From Vibrio sp. SNU_ST1 (lineage in GTDB: Bacteria; Pseudomonadota; Gammaproteobacteria; Enterobacterales; Vibrionaceae): DNA of 64,000 nucleotides. The first letter of the stretch is position 1; every line of letters begins with the position of its first letter. The DNA lies in contig NZ_CP130748.1 of NCBI RefSeq assembly GCF_030563405.1, positions 1,488,001 to 1,552,000 of the forward strand. The letters run 5' to 3'. The notes under the pieces are model-generated. The model saw nothing but the letters and a program-made list of their open reading frames with translations, was not told the DNA's origin and did no database searches. Positions 10,824 to 18,906 of this stretch are shown piece after piece. Both the position numbers and the translations under genes were made by a program.

Positions 10824-11111
10824 ATGGAAACTCTGCAGTATATTTTTGTCGTGTCAGGCGTAGTTCAGTGTGTTGGATTTCGTTATCACACCAGTAGACA
10901 GGCGCTGGATTTGGGCATTTCCGGCTATGCAAAGAACCTAAATGATGGTCGAGTTGAAGTGTTAGCGGTCGGAGAGGCGCTGAAACTTGAGAAGTTACAC
11001 ACTTGGCTTAATCTTGGGCCATCGAGCGCGACAGTAGACAATGTCGTCATGCATCAAGTTAAAGATAGTGAGCGGCAGGACGTACGTGTAGGGGAGTTTA
11101 AAATACTGTAG
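10824..11111 (+). CDS. acyP: Acylphosphatase
   Basis: 95 residues, a single acylphosphatase domain that hydrolyses acyl phosphates in the cytoplasm. The phosphate-binding loop reads [11 protein letters not shown] (14-24), with catalytic Arg20, and catalytic Asn38 lies in [12 protein letters not shown]. The usual VQGVGFR loop has Cys instead of the first Gly (residue 16), a variation worth noting but outside the two catalytic residues. ATG 10824 is preceded by a GAGGCAAC Shine-Dalgarno-like stretch. It is transcribed divergently from the chemoreceptor and convergently to tusE. Confidence 0.93.
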   Translation: METLQYIFVVSGVVQCVGFRYHTSRQALDLGISGYAKNLNDGRVEVLAVGEALKLEKLHTWLNLGPSSATVDNVVMHQVKDSERQDVRVGEFKIL

Positions 11112-11165
11112 GATACTACAGTATTTACCTTTTTACCTTGAGATCAACCTAGCGCTATTTTAGTT

Positions 11166-11495
11166 CTACAAGCATTTTGCTGGTTTAGGTAAACCGGCGA
11201 GTTTGGTTGCTTGTTTGGCGGGGCCTTTCTTGAATAATTTGAATAGGTACTTGCTGTTACCTTTTTCTGGGCCATGCGCTTTTTCCATTGCTTTAACGAG
11301 CATGCGAACGGCTGGAGAGGTCTTGAATTCTTCGTAAAAGCTCCTTACAAAATGTACGACTTCTAAGTGTGCATCAGTAAGTTCAATTTCCTCATCTTGA
11401 GCAAGAATTTTAATCATACCTTCTTCCCATTGAGTGTAATCCAACAGATAACCTTGAGCGTCGGTTTTGATTTGCTTGCCGTTATATTCAAACAT
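11166..11495 (-). CDS. tusE: Sulfurtransferase TusE (DsrC-like)
   Basis: 109 residues when started at ATG 11495, exactly the usual E. coli length. The frame extends to a TTG at 11513, but family proteins begin with the MFEYNGKQI segment. TusE accepts persulfide sulfur from TusBCD and passes it to MnmA for 2-thiolation of tRNA wobble uridine. The conserved SPAVRMLVKAM and KGPAKQATKLAGLPKP segments and the penultimate, sulfur-carrying Cys are present. acyP lies downstream and yccA upstream, the E. coli arrangement. Confidence 0.95.
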   Translation of the reverse strand: MFEYNGKQIKTDAQGYLLDYTQWEEGMIKILAQDEEIELTDAHLEVVHFVRSFYEEFKTSPAVRMLVKAMEKAHGPEKGNSKYLFKLFKKGPAKQATKLAGLPKPAKCL

Positions 11496-11597
11496 GTTTA
11501 ATCCAGAGTCCAATTAACTATCCGGATAGAGTACATGACCAAGTTTATCTTTCTCAACAGAAATTGTAGCTATCTCAAAAAAATTACACTTATAGAT

Positions 11598-11630
11598 AAA
11601 AAAAAGCCCAAGAGATAGGCTCTTGGGCTA
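11598..11630 (-). terminator. Terminator of yccA
   Basis: Stem AGCCCAAGA (11605-11613) / TCTTGGGCT (11621-11629). On the minus strand it is followed by eight T residues. It lies downstream of yccA and upstream of tusE, so the two genes are probably separate transcription units. Confidence 0.88.
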
Positions 11631-11654
11631 GATATGATTCAGTGATGGAAGCGA

Positions 11655-12320
11655 TTAGTCGTCGTTACCCATAATACCTAAGATGCTTAGTAGGCTGATG
11701 AAGATGTTGTAGATCGATACATACAAGCTAATCGTTGCAGAGATGTAGTTCGTTTCACCACCACGAATGATGCTTTGCGTTGTTAGCAAGATTACACCAG
11801 TCGAGAATAGGATAAACATACCGCTCATTGCCAGTGATAGTAGTGGCATTTGTAAGAAGATGTTTGCGACCATGCCGACTAGCAGAACAACGAAACCAGC
11901 CATTAGCATACCGTTAAGGAATGAAAGGTCACGTTTAGTTGTTAGGGCGTAAGCAGATGCAGCCATAAATGCCAGTGCAGTACCGCCAAGTGCAGTTAGG
12001 ATGACATCACCCATGCCTGCGCCAACGTACATGTTTAAGACTGGACCGATGGTGTAGCCCAAGAAACCTGTAAATAGGAATGTGAAGACTAGACCCATGC
12101 TGTTGTCACGGTTCTTTTCTGTTAGGAATAGAAGGCCGTAGAAACCAACTAGCATAATGATAAGACCAGGGCGAGGAAGGTTCATCGCCATAGATACGCC
12201 TGCTACTACAGCAGACCAAAGTAGTGTCATAGACAGTAGTGCGTAGGTGTTACGCAACACTTTATTGGTTTGCAGAGCACTTTCTTGAGATGCTGTGCGT
12301 GAAAACATAGGGCTGTTCAT
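11655..12320 (-). CDS. yccA: Bax inhibitor-1 family membrane protein YccA
   Basis: 221 residues with about seven hydrophobic membrane segments from residue 28 to the C terminus, ending in an acidic GNDD tail. Members of this TMBIM/BI-1 family include E. coli YccA (219 residues), a substrate and modulator of the FtsH membrane protease. The N-terminal cytoplasmic region (MNSPMFSRTASQESALQTNK) resembles the YccA tail that FtsH engages. The start at ATG 12320 is preceded by a GAGGAAGAT ribosome-binding site. The neighbours tusE and acyP support the assignment. Confidence 0.92.
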   Translation of the reverse strand: MNSPMFSRTASQESALQTNKVLRNTYALLSMTLLWSAVVAGVSMAMNLPRPGLIIMLVGFYGLLFLTEKNRDNSMGLVFTFLFTGFLGYTIGPVLNMYVGAGMGDVILTALGGTALAFMAASAYALTTKRDLSFLNGMLMAGFVVLLVGMVANIFLQMPLLSLAMSGMFILFSTGVILLTTQSIIRGGETNYISATISLYVSIYNIFISLLSILGIMGNDD

Positions 12321-12583
12321 AATCTTCCTCGTAAGGTGACTTCAATAGTTATTAGTACATTTATGGGGCTGAAAGTTCGAAAAATCAAGTCTTTCATTCC
12401 TCTTGTATACCTAAAATAATAATCAAAATAGTCGGTTAAGTGTTTCTGAAGGTGTAACAAAGTATTTCTAATGACGATAAAGTGTCGCTAACACTCGATG
12501 TTCAAACTTTTATAGTTATTGGCTAATGATTTATAACCTTTGGAAAACGAACGATAACATCGAAAAATAAAAAGAACATCGAA
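12321..12583. other. Intergenic gap upstream of yccA
   Basis: AT-rich, presumed promoter region of yccA. A 16-bp direct repeat (AACATCGAAAAATAAA) occurs at 12556-12571 and 12575-12590, 19 bp apart, overlapping the approach to the next terminator. No open frame or RNA gene is visible. In E. coli a serine tRNA gene lies beside yccA; none is seen here. Confidence 0.5.
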
Positions 12584-12612
12584 AAATAAAGAGGCGACCT
12601 AAGCCGCCTCTG
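12584..12612 (-). terminator. Terminator of the aapJQMP operon
   Basis: Stem GAGGCG (12591-12596) / CGCCTC (12605-12610), followed on the minus strand by a T-rich tract, 22 bases past the aapP stop. Confidence 0.8.
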
Positions 12613-12633
12613 TAGTTTATGCATCATAACACA

Positions 12634-13398
12634 TTAATGGTGCAAGATTTGGCTCAAGAAGTTCTGCGTCCTGTCCGATTGTGGGTTTTCAAAGAAGTCG
12701 ACAGGGTTGTTCTCTTCTATGATTTCACCGGCATCCATAAAGATAACGCGATCTGCGACCTCTTTAGCAAAGCCCATTTCGTGCGTTACACACAACATTG
12801 TCATGCCTTCTTCGGCCAATTCGACCATTACGTCCAATACTTCACGAACCATTTCTGGGTCTAGTGCCGATGTTGGTTCATCAAATAGCATAACCTGAGG
12901 GTTCATACACAAAGAACGAGCAATTGCCACACGTTGCTGTTGTCCACCAGACAGTTGGCCTGGGAATTTGTCCGCTTGCTCTGGTATTTTTACACGCTCG
13001 AGGAATTTCATTGCGATGGCTTCGGCTTCTTCCTTCGGCATCTTCTTCACCCAGATTGGTGCTAGGGTGCAGTTTTCCAATACCGTTAGGTGAGGGAACA
13101 AGTTGAAGTGTTGAAAACACATGCCTACATCTCTGCGCACGGCTTCAATGTTTTTCAGGTCTTCCGTTAGCTCATTACCAGATACAAAGATATGGCCTTT
13201 TTGGTGCTCTTCTAAGCGGTTGATACAACGAATCATCGTTGATTTTCCTGAACCTGAAGGGCCACAAATAACGATCTTCTCGCCTTTTTTAACTTCCAGA
13301 TTGATGTTTTTAAGTACGTGGAATTCGCCGTACCACTTGTTCATGTCTTTCAACTCGATCATAAGACCTTGAGAGTTGTTTTCTGTTTGCTGCGTCAT
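12634..13398 (-). CDS. aapP: General L-amino acid ABC transporter ATP-binding protein AapP
   Basis: 254 residues, a complete ABC ATPase of the polar amino acid type. Walker A is GPSGSGKS (46-53), the Q-loop lies in [10 protein letters not shown], the signature is LSGGQQQRV, Walker B is [12 protein letters not shown], and the switch His is in CVTHEMGF. It powers uptake through AapQ and AapM. It is the last gene of the operon aapJ-aapQ-aapM-aapP, 22 bases downstream of aapM. The closest families are AapP/BztD/GlnQ; the split of two large permeases favours Aap/Bzt over Gln. Confidence 0.93.
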   Translation of the reverse strand: MTQQTENNSQGLMIELKDMNKWYGEFHVLKNINLEVKKGEKIVICGPSGSGKSTMIRCINRLEEHQKGHIFVSGNELTEDLKNIEAVRRDVGMCFQHFNLFPHLTVLENCTLAPIWVKKMPKEEAEAIAMKFLERVKIPEQADKFPGQLSGGQQQRVAIARSLCMNPQVMLFDEPTSALDPEMVREVLDVMVELAEEGMTMLCVTHEMGFAKEVADRVIFMDAGEIIEENNPVDFFENPQSDRTQNFLSQILHH

Positions 13399-13420
13399 AA
13401 TACGTCCTTGATCTTGTTAA

Positions 13421-14518
13421 TTATCGTTTGTGACCGGTATGAAGTCTGTTTTCTAGCCAAATCGAGTATCTCGACATGCCAAAACAAAACACCCAGAACA
13501 CTAACGCGACAAATACATAACTTTCTGTTGAATACCCAAGCCACTCAGGGTCGGTATTCGCGGCTTGGCCAATCCCTAGTACATCAAACATACCGATAAT
13601 CAAAACTAGACTGGTATCTTTGAACAAACCAATAAAGGTGTTCACAATTGAAGGAATCGTGATTTTAAGAGCTTGAGGTAGAATGATCAGCCCTGTTTTT
13701 TTCCAGTAGCTCAACCCTAAAGCGTCAGCGGCTTCGTATTGACCTTTTGGTATTGCTTGCAAACCACCACGGATTACTTCCGCCATATAAGCAGCACTAA
13801 ACAGTACTACCCCGACAAGCGCACGTATCAGTTTATCGGTCTCCATCCCCTCTGATAAAAAGAGCGGAAGCATTACCGAGGCCATGAATAAAACCGTAAT
13901 TAACGGTACACCACGCCAGATTTCGATGTAAACGGTACACATACTGCGGATGATTGGCATTTCAGAACGACGCCCTAGCGCTAGTGCGACACCGATAGGC
14001 AGTGATACAACGATACCAACAAGTGCGATGATCAGTGTAACCAGTAGGCCGCCCCATTTATGGGTATCAACAACCTCTAGTCCAAATACACCACCGTATA
14101 GTAAGCCTGCAATGATAAACGGGTAGATGTTTACGAAGAATAACCAAATCCACGTACGTTTAGGTGTTTTTTCGTAAGCTAACAAAGCAACAAAAATAGC
14201 CAATGTTGCGTAGAAAAAACGAGGACGCCACAGTTCCGCTTCTGGGTAGAAGCCGTACATGAATTGGTCCCAACGGACACTAATGAAAACCCAACAAGCA
14301 CCTTCGCTAGTACAGGCATCGCGTGTTGTTCCTATCCAATCAGCGCTCAAGAATGCCCAGTCAGCTATTGCCCATAATAAATTGAAAGCAAAGTAAGCAA
14401 GCACCACAGTGACGACACTGTTAATTGGTCCATTAAATAGATTTTTTCTTAACCAACCGACAGGTCCAACAGTATTCGCTGGAGGCGGAAGATCAGGTTG
14501 AAATTGATGTGTACTCAT
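13421..14518 (-). CDS. aapM: General L-amino acid ABC transporter permease AapM
   Basis: 365-residue inner-membrane permease. It has hydrophobic segments near the N terminus (NSVVTVVLAYFAFNLLWAI) and a cluster of HisM-type segments in the C-terminal half. The EAA cytoplasmic loop that contacts the ATPase reads YEAADALGLSYWKKTGLIIL. The N-terminal extension, about 130 residues longer than single-domain permeases, is typical of AapM/BztC. Its start lies one base past the aapQ stop, so translation is probably coupled. Confidence 0.93.
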   Translation of the reverse strand: MSTHQFQPDLPPPANTVGPVGWLRKNLFNGPINSVVTVVLAYFAFNLLWAIADWAFLSADWIGTTRDACTSEGACWVFISVRWDQFMYGFYPEAELWRPRFFYATLAIFVALLAYEKTPKRTWIWLFFVNIYPFIIAGLLYGGVFGLEVVDTHKWGGLLVTLIIALVGIVVSLPIGVALALGRRSEMPIIRSMCTVYIEIWRGVPLITVLFMASVMLPLFLSEGMETDKLIRALVGVVLFSAAYMAEVIRGGLQAIPKGQYEAADALGLSYWKKTGLIILPQALKITIPSIVNTFIGLFKDTSLVLIIGMFDVLGIGQAANTDPEWLGYSTESYVFVALVFWVFCFGMSRYSIWLENRLHTGHKR

Positions 14519-14519
14519 C

Positions 14520-15725
14520 TTATCTCTCCACCAACGCTACTTTGCGGTTGTATATGTTCATTAGAGCAGATGTTAATAGGCTTAGGGTCAAGTAGACGCC
14601 CATTGTCATCGCGATTACTTCGATAGCTTGTCCAGTTTGGTTCAATGTTGTTCCTGCAAATACAGACACAAGATCAGGATAACCAATGGCCATCGCAAGT
14701 GATGAGTTTTTGGTCAGGTTTAAATACTGACTGGTTAGTGGTGGGATAATAATTCTTAATGCTTGCGGAATAATGACTAGCTTAAGAGTTCTTGTTCGCG
14801 GGAGCCCTAGAGACATAGCAGCCTCTGTTTGCCCATGGTTTACCGCGTTGATACCTGAACGCACAATCTCGGCGATGAATGCGGCTGTGTAGATACTTAA
14901 AGCGAGCATCAATGCTGCTAATTCAGGAATGATGCTGATACCACCTTTGAAGTTAAACCCTTTCAGAACAGGGTACTCCGCAGAGATAGGCATACCCATA
15001 ACAAAGTAAGTGACTAACGGTAAGCCCACAATCAGCGCTGCAGCAATTCGCAACATTGGTGTTTGTTGGCCGGTTAGCTTTTGTTTGTTATTAGCCCAGA
15101 TGTTGATAACAAAAGTAGCGATGATACCGACAATCAATGATGCGATGACAATGCTACTGCCTTGCTCTAACACTGGAGCAGGGAAGTATAAACCGCGTAC
15201 ATTCAAGAAAATAGCCTCACCGAGGCTCATACTCTGACGAGCGGAAGGCAATGCTTGTAGAACAGCGAAATACCAAAAAAATATTTGTAGAAGAAGAGGG
15301 ATATTTCGGAATATCTCAATGTAGACAGCTGCAAATCGGCTAACTAGCCAGTTTGAAGATAGCCTAGCGATACCCATACTAAACCCCAATACTGTGGCTA
15401 ATATTATGCCTAATACTGAAACTAAAGCGGTATTGAGAAGACCGATAAAGAATGTACGACCGTATGAGAATGTTTCGTCGTATTCAATTAATGTTAAGCC
15501 GATACCAAAACCAGCTTCTTGGGAGAGAAAATCAAAACCAGTGGCGATACCACGGGAATCTAAGTTAGTGAGTGCATTATTTACAATTGTGTAAAAGAAA
15601 GCACAAAGCGCCGCGACGGCGAGAATTTGGAAAACAATTGAGCGAAAAGTGGGGTTGTAAAAAAGGTTGGCACTTTTGGGCTGTGGTTTTTCTTGAGTTG
15701 GAGAAATAGTTTCATTAGGTTTCAT
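14520..15725 (-). CDS. aapQ: General L-amino acid ABC transporter permease AapQ
   Basis: 401-residue inner-membrane permease paired with AapM. Membrane segments include one at about 32-50 and several between 95 and 395. The EAA loop reads TEAAMSLGLPRTRTLKLVII, and the permease domain is interrupted by the long insertion typical of AapQ/BztB. It lies 71 bases downstream of aapJ, with a hairpin in that gap. Confidence 0.93.
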   Translation of the reverse strand: MKPNETISPTQEKPQPKSANLFYNPTFRSIVFQILAVAALCAFFYTIVNNALTNLDSRGIATGFDFLSQEAGFGIGLTLIEYDETFSYGRTFFIGLLNTALVSVLGIILATVLGFSMGIARLSSNWLVSRFAAVYIEIFRNIPLLLQIFFWYFAVLQALPSARQSMSLGEAIFLNVRGLYFPAPVLEQGSSIVIASLIVGIIATFVINIWANNKQKLTGQQTPMLRIAAALIVGLPLVTYFVMGMPISAEYPVLKGFNFKGGISIIPELAALMLALSIYTAAFIAEIVRSGINAVNHGQTEAAMSLGLPRTRTLKLVIIPQALRIIIPPLTSQYLNLTKNSSLAMAIGYPDLVSVFAGTTLNQTGQAIEVIAMTMGVYLTLSLLTSALMNIYNRKVALVER

Positions 15726-15755
15726 ACTGCTATAACCTCAAATCCATTTAATAAA

Positions 15756-15777
15756 TAGGGCGGAAAAGTCCGCCCTA
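15756..15777 (-). terminator. Hairpin between aapJ and aapQ (partial terminator or mRNA stabiliser)
   Basis: Perfect stem TAGGGCGG / CCGCCCTA around a short A-rich loop, with only a weak T-rich tail on the minus strand. Hairpins at this position in ABC transporter operons often let the binding protein be made in excess over the permeases. Confidence 0.6.
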
Positions 15778-15796
15778 ATTGATGCTTGTAAATTTA

Positions 15797-16825
15797 TTAA
15801 CGGATTGGTGGAGCGTACATAAAGCCGCCCGCATTCCATAGTGCGTTTACGCCACGAGAGATCTGTAGTGGTGAACCTGTACCAACAGTTCGCTCAAAAC
15901 TCTCACCGTAGTTACCAACTTGTTTAATGACTTGGTAACCCCAATCGTCACGAATGCCAAGGCCTTTACCTTTAGGACCGTCAACACCAAGAATACGCTT
16001 GATGTTTGGATCTTTTGACTTAAGCATTTCGTCAGCATTCTTAGAAGAGATGCCGTACTCTTCTGCGTTAATCATTGCAGAAAGGGTCCATTTAGCAACG
16101 TTGAACCACTTGTCATCATCTTGACGAACAACAGGGCCTAGTGGCTCTTTAGAGATGATTTCAGGAAGTACCTGTGCAGATTTAGGATCAGCTAGATTTA
16201 GACGAAGTGCATATAGACCAGATTGGTCAGTCGTTAGCACGTCACAACGACCCGCGTCGAAACCTTTTGATGTTTGTGCTGCCGTATCAAATACCACTGG
16301 CTTGTAAGACATGCCACTGTTACGGAAGTAATCGGCTAGGTTAAGTTCAGTCGTTGTACCTGATTGAACACACACTGAAGCGCCATCTAGTTCTTGAGCA
16401 CTTGTAAGTCCAAGTTCTTTCTTAACCATGAAGCCTTGACCATCGTAGTAGTTAACGCCTACGAAGTTCAAACCTAGAGCAGTGTCACGATGTAGCGTCC
16501 ATGTTGTGTTACGGGATAGTACGTCTATTTCACCAGATTGAAGCGCGGTAAAGCGCTCTTTTGCTGTTAGCGGTACATACTTAACTTTAGTCTTGTCACC
16601 GAGTACAGCCGCTGCAAGAGCTTGACAATACTCAACATCAATTCCTTCCCATTCACCTTTTGAGTTAGGGTTAGAGAACCCTGGAAGACCGGTACTTACA
16701 CCACAAGTTAGAAAACCTTGAGATGTGACTTTGTCCAGAGTGCTTTCTGCCGCTGATGCTGATGTTGCCATCATCGCAGTTGATGCAGCTACTACTGAAG
16801 CAAGAAGTGTTAGTTTATTTGTCAT
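15797..16825 (-). CDS. aapJ: General L-amino acid ABC transporter periplasmic binding protein AapJ
   Basis: 342 residues. It has a clear Sec signal peptide (MTNKLTLLASVVAASTAMMA, cleavage near ASA-AES, about residue 26) followed by a family 3 solute-binding fold. GFLTCGVSTGLPGFS opens the ligand domain, and GIDVEYCQALAAAVLGD and SRNTTWTLHRD are typical AapJ/BztA segments. It captures a broad range of L-amino acids in the periplasm. A GGAAGGA ribosome-binding site precedes ATG 16825. It is first in the aap operon, with a long upstream region. Confidence 0.93.
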   Translation of the reverse strand: MTNKLTLLASVVAASTAMMATSASAAESTLDKVTSQGFLTCGVSTGLPGFSNPNSKGEWEGIDVEYCQALAAAVLGDKTKVKYVPLTAKERFTALQSGEIDVLSRNTTWTLHRDTALGLNFVGVNYYDGQGFMVKKELGLTSAQELDGASVCVQSGTTTELNLADYFRNSGMSYKPVVFDTAAQTSKGFDAGRCDVLTTDQSGLYALRLNLADPKSAQVLPEIISKEPLGPVVRQDDDKWFNVAKWTLSAMINAEEYGISSKNADEMLKSKDPNIKRILGVDGPKGKGLGIRDDWGYQVIKQVGNYGESFERTVGTGSPLQISRGVNALWNAGGFMYAPPIR

Positions 16826-17305
16826 TTGTATCCTTCCTTGTTAACCAGGTGACACCTGATACTCATACTCGTTTGAGTGTCTCTTGTGTGTTGCGTTGTC
16901 TATGACCTTGTTGCTCAAATTAAGCGAGTTGCATTTTGCAAATGAAACCGTATGCGATTTAAACAACTGTTTATAAGGTTAGGAAAGGATCCGTAGTTTC
17001 ACAAATGTATAATTTAAAAAGAATTTTGAATGAAATCACAAATCCGAACACAATTAGAATGACTAAATGTTAACTGAATGTAAATAGTGCAACGGTTCAC
17101 ACTGTTGGTGCAACGAGATTTAGGTTTTTATATTGATGGTGGGCTAGGTAAATATTCTGAATTAAAGTCACATTGATGGCGTATTGGCCTTAAGAAAGTC
17201 GAAAATTTGGTCAATAAATATTTTTATTGCGCTTGGATAGTTATGAATATGCTCCAAATTTGGTAGCATGTCTGAATAGTTATTGAAGTAGCCTCAAGGA
17301 AGAAC
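16826..17305. promoter_or_regulatory. Divergent promoter region of aapJ and the siroheme-synthase-like gene
   Basis: 480 bp with no gene. It must hold the aapJ promoter (minus strand) and that of the gene at 17306 (plus strand). Visible elements are a palindromic AGGTGACACCT in the aapJ leader near 16846, and two GTGCAACG copies at 17087-17094 and 17108-17115, 21 bp (two helical turns) apart. The second copy sits in GGTGCAA, which resembles an NtrC half-site, but the partner half matches poorly. No convincing sigma-54 -24/-12 element was found on the aapJ strand. Confidence 0.45.
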
Positions 17306-18247
17306 ATGCGTTATTTTCCAATGTTTTTGGATGTAGAGAATAAGCCAATTCTAGTGGTTGGTGGGGGCGAGGTTGCTTGCCGAAAAGTCGATAGTTTGCT
17401 ACGAGCGGGTGCTAATGTAACTTTGGTTTCTCCTAAGGTAGCACCTTACTTAAAAGAGCTAGCCGATGAAGACAAACTTCGTTGGGTTCAAAATTTCTAC
17501 TCGTCACAGCTTATCTCGAAAAACTACTTACAAGTGTGGGCAACGACCGACAACCCAAGCCTAAATCATCAAGTACATAATGATGCAAAAAAAATGGGTA
17601 TTCTTGTCAATGTGGTCGATGATTTACCCTATTGTGACTTCATCACTCCCTCAATGATAAATCGCGGGAGAATCCAAATTGCGATCTCAAGTGGGGGCGC
17701 ATCACCTGTTTTGGTGAGAAATATTAGAGAAAAACTCGAAACCGTATTGCCTCAGAATATTGGTTTGATTGCAGACTTTGGTGCATCAAAACGCAATTCG
17801 ATTAAAGAGTCTTTTCCTACTGTTGATGAACGCCGTAAATTCTGGGAGCGCTTTTTGTCTTCCAGTTTTATCAATCAAGTAACGGAACGCGAGCAACTGG
17901 AAACTTATTATCAGCAATCTTTGGCGGAACCTGTCGATAATAAAGGGCAAGTGACTTGGATTGAATTCGAGCAAGATGTAGAACTTCTCTCTATGAAGGC
18001 GCTGCGCTTGATGCAAGAAGCAGAACTCGTACTATCGCCAAAAGAGTGCCCATTCGAATTTATAGACTTATGCCGTCGAGACGCAGAAAGAGATCTCTAT
18101 TCTAATAGCGGAGAGCTATCAACCAAGCTTGAGCAGGCAAGAGCTGAGAAATTACGAGTGTGTGTGTTTATTCCACCAGCAAGCGTAGAGTTTAATTTGT
18201 TGGTCGGTAAAGACCTAAAATTGTCTGCTGCAAAAGTGCTCAGTTAA
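17306..18247 (+). CDS. Siroheme synthase-like precorrin-2 dehydrogenase/ferrochelatase with vestigial methyltransferase tail
   Basis: 313 residues. Residues 1-150 are a Met8/CysG-N type domain, with the NAD-binding loop VVGGGEVACRK (17-27), an acidic pair D105-D106 in VNVVDDLP where CysG keeps its catalytic Asp, and the SSGGASPVLVRNIREKLE segment. It should oxidise precorrin-2 and insert iron to make siroheme. Residues 222-265 (ELLSMKALRLMQEAELVLSP, then LCRRDAER) look like the start of the SUMT methyltransferase domain of full CysG. The SAM-binding GGDPFIFGRG region and the rest are gone and the protein ends about 150 residues early. Uroporphyrinogen methylation must come from a separate enzyme. 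Confidence 0.85.
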   Translation: MRYFPMFLDVENKPILVVGGGEVACRKVDSLLRAGANVTLVSPKVAPYLKELADEDKLRWVQNFYSSQLISKNYLQVWATTDNPSLNHQVHNDAKKMGILVNVVDDLPYCDFITPSMINRGRIQIAISSGGASPVLVRNIREKLETVLPQNIGLIADFGASKRNSIKESFPTVDERRKFWERFLSSSFINQVTEREQLETYYQQSLAEPVDNKGQVTWIEFEQDVELLSMKALRLMQEAELVLSPKECPFEFIDLCRRDAERDLYSNSGELSTKLEQARAEKLRVCVFIPPASVEFNLLVGKDLKLSAAKVLS

Positions 18248-18310
18248 GGCTCGATCTATCTAGCTCGGTTCAAATGCCCTCGTGGTATACGAATAAAGCT
18301 GACCAGATAA

Positions 18311-18347
18311 AAAAAAGCCACTTCTTAAAAGAAGTGGCTTTTTTTTA
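18311..18347. terminator. Bidirectional terminator between siroheme-like gene and yajQ
   Basis: Stem GCCACTTCTT (18317-18326) / AAGAAGTGGC (18329-18338) flanked by an A-run and a T-run, between convergent genes. Confidence 0.92.
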
Positions 18348-18411
18348 TTTAAAACACGACATTGTGTTGATGGATGAGCAACTCAAATAGGCAGTCGCTC
18401 AAACTCAAAAA

Positions 18412-18894
18412 TTAGTCGCGGAAATTGTCAAATTGGAAAGGTTGACCAAGTTCACCGCTACGAACTAGAGCCATAACAGCTTGTAGATCATCACGTTTCT
18501 TGCCGGTTACACGAACTTTGTCGCCTTGGATAGAAGCTTGAACTTTAACTTTGTTGTCTTTGATTAGCTTAACGATCTTCTTAGCTACATCAGTTTCAAT
18601 GCCTTGCTTAAAGATAACCGTTTGGTGCCAAGTGCGACCTGTCTGGTCTGCCGCTTTTGCTTCCATCGCGTTAGGATCAACATTACGCTTTGTTAGGTTG
18701 CTACGAAGGATATCGCGCATTTGCTTCAGTTGAAAATCGTCTTGAGCAGTCAATTTTACTGATTCATCTTTGTAATCAAAGCTTGCTTCAACGCCGCGGA
18801 AATCGAAACGAGTCGATAGTTCACGGTTTGCGTTGTCTACCGCGTTACGCAGTTCTACTGCTTCTACTTCAGAGATAATGTCAAATGATGGCAT
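18412..18894 (-). CDS. yajQ: YajQ family cyclic-di-GMP-binding protein
   Basis: 160 residues, a complete YajQ protein beginning [11 protein letters not shown] and containing [13 protein letters not shown] and [20 protein letters not shown]. The fold is two ferredoxin-like domains. Members bind nucleic acids, nucleotides or c-di-GMP and can act with transcription factors. It lies 12 bases downstream of the DAHP synthase gene on the same strand, so the two are probably co-transcribed; no functional link is evident. Confidence 0.95.
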   Translation of the reverse strand: MPSFDIISEVEAVELRNAVDNANRELSTRFDFRGVEASFDYKDESVKLTAQDDFQLKQMRDILRSNLTKRNVDPNAMEAKAADQTGRTWHQTVIFKQGIETDVAKKIVKLIKDNKVKVQASIQGDKVRVTGKKRDDLQAVMALVRSGELGQPFQFDNFRD

Positions 18895-18906
18895 TGTGTT
18901 GTTTCC

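Noticed and set aside
12281..12400. A tRNA gene next to yccA as in E. coli
   Set aside because: No cloverleaf or GTTCGA-type T-loop was found.
16930..16970. Sigma-54 promoter for aapJ (GGTTTCATTTGC on the minus strand)
   Set aside because: The GG to GC spacing is 8, not the required 10.
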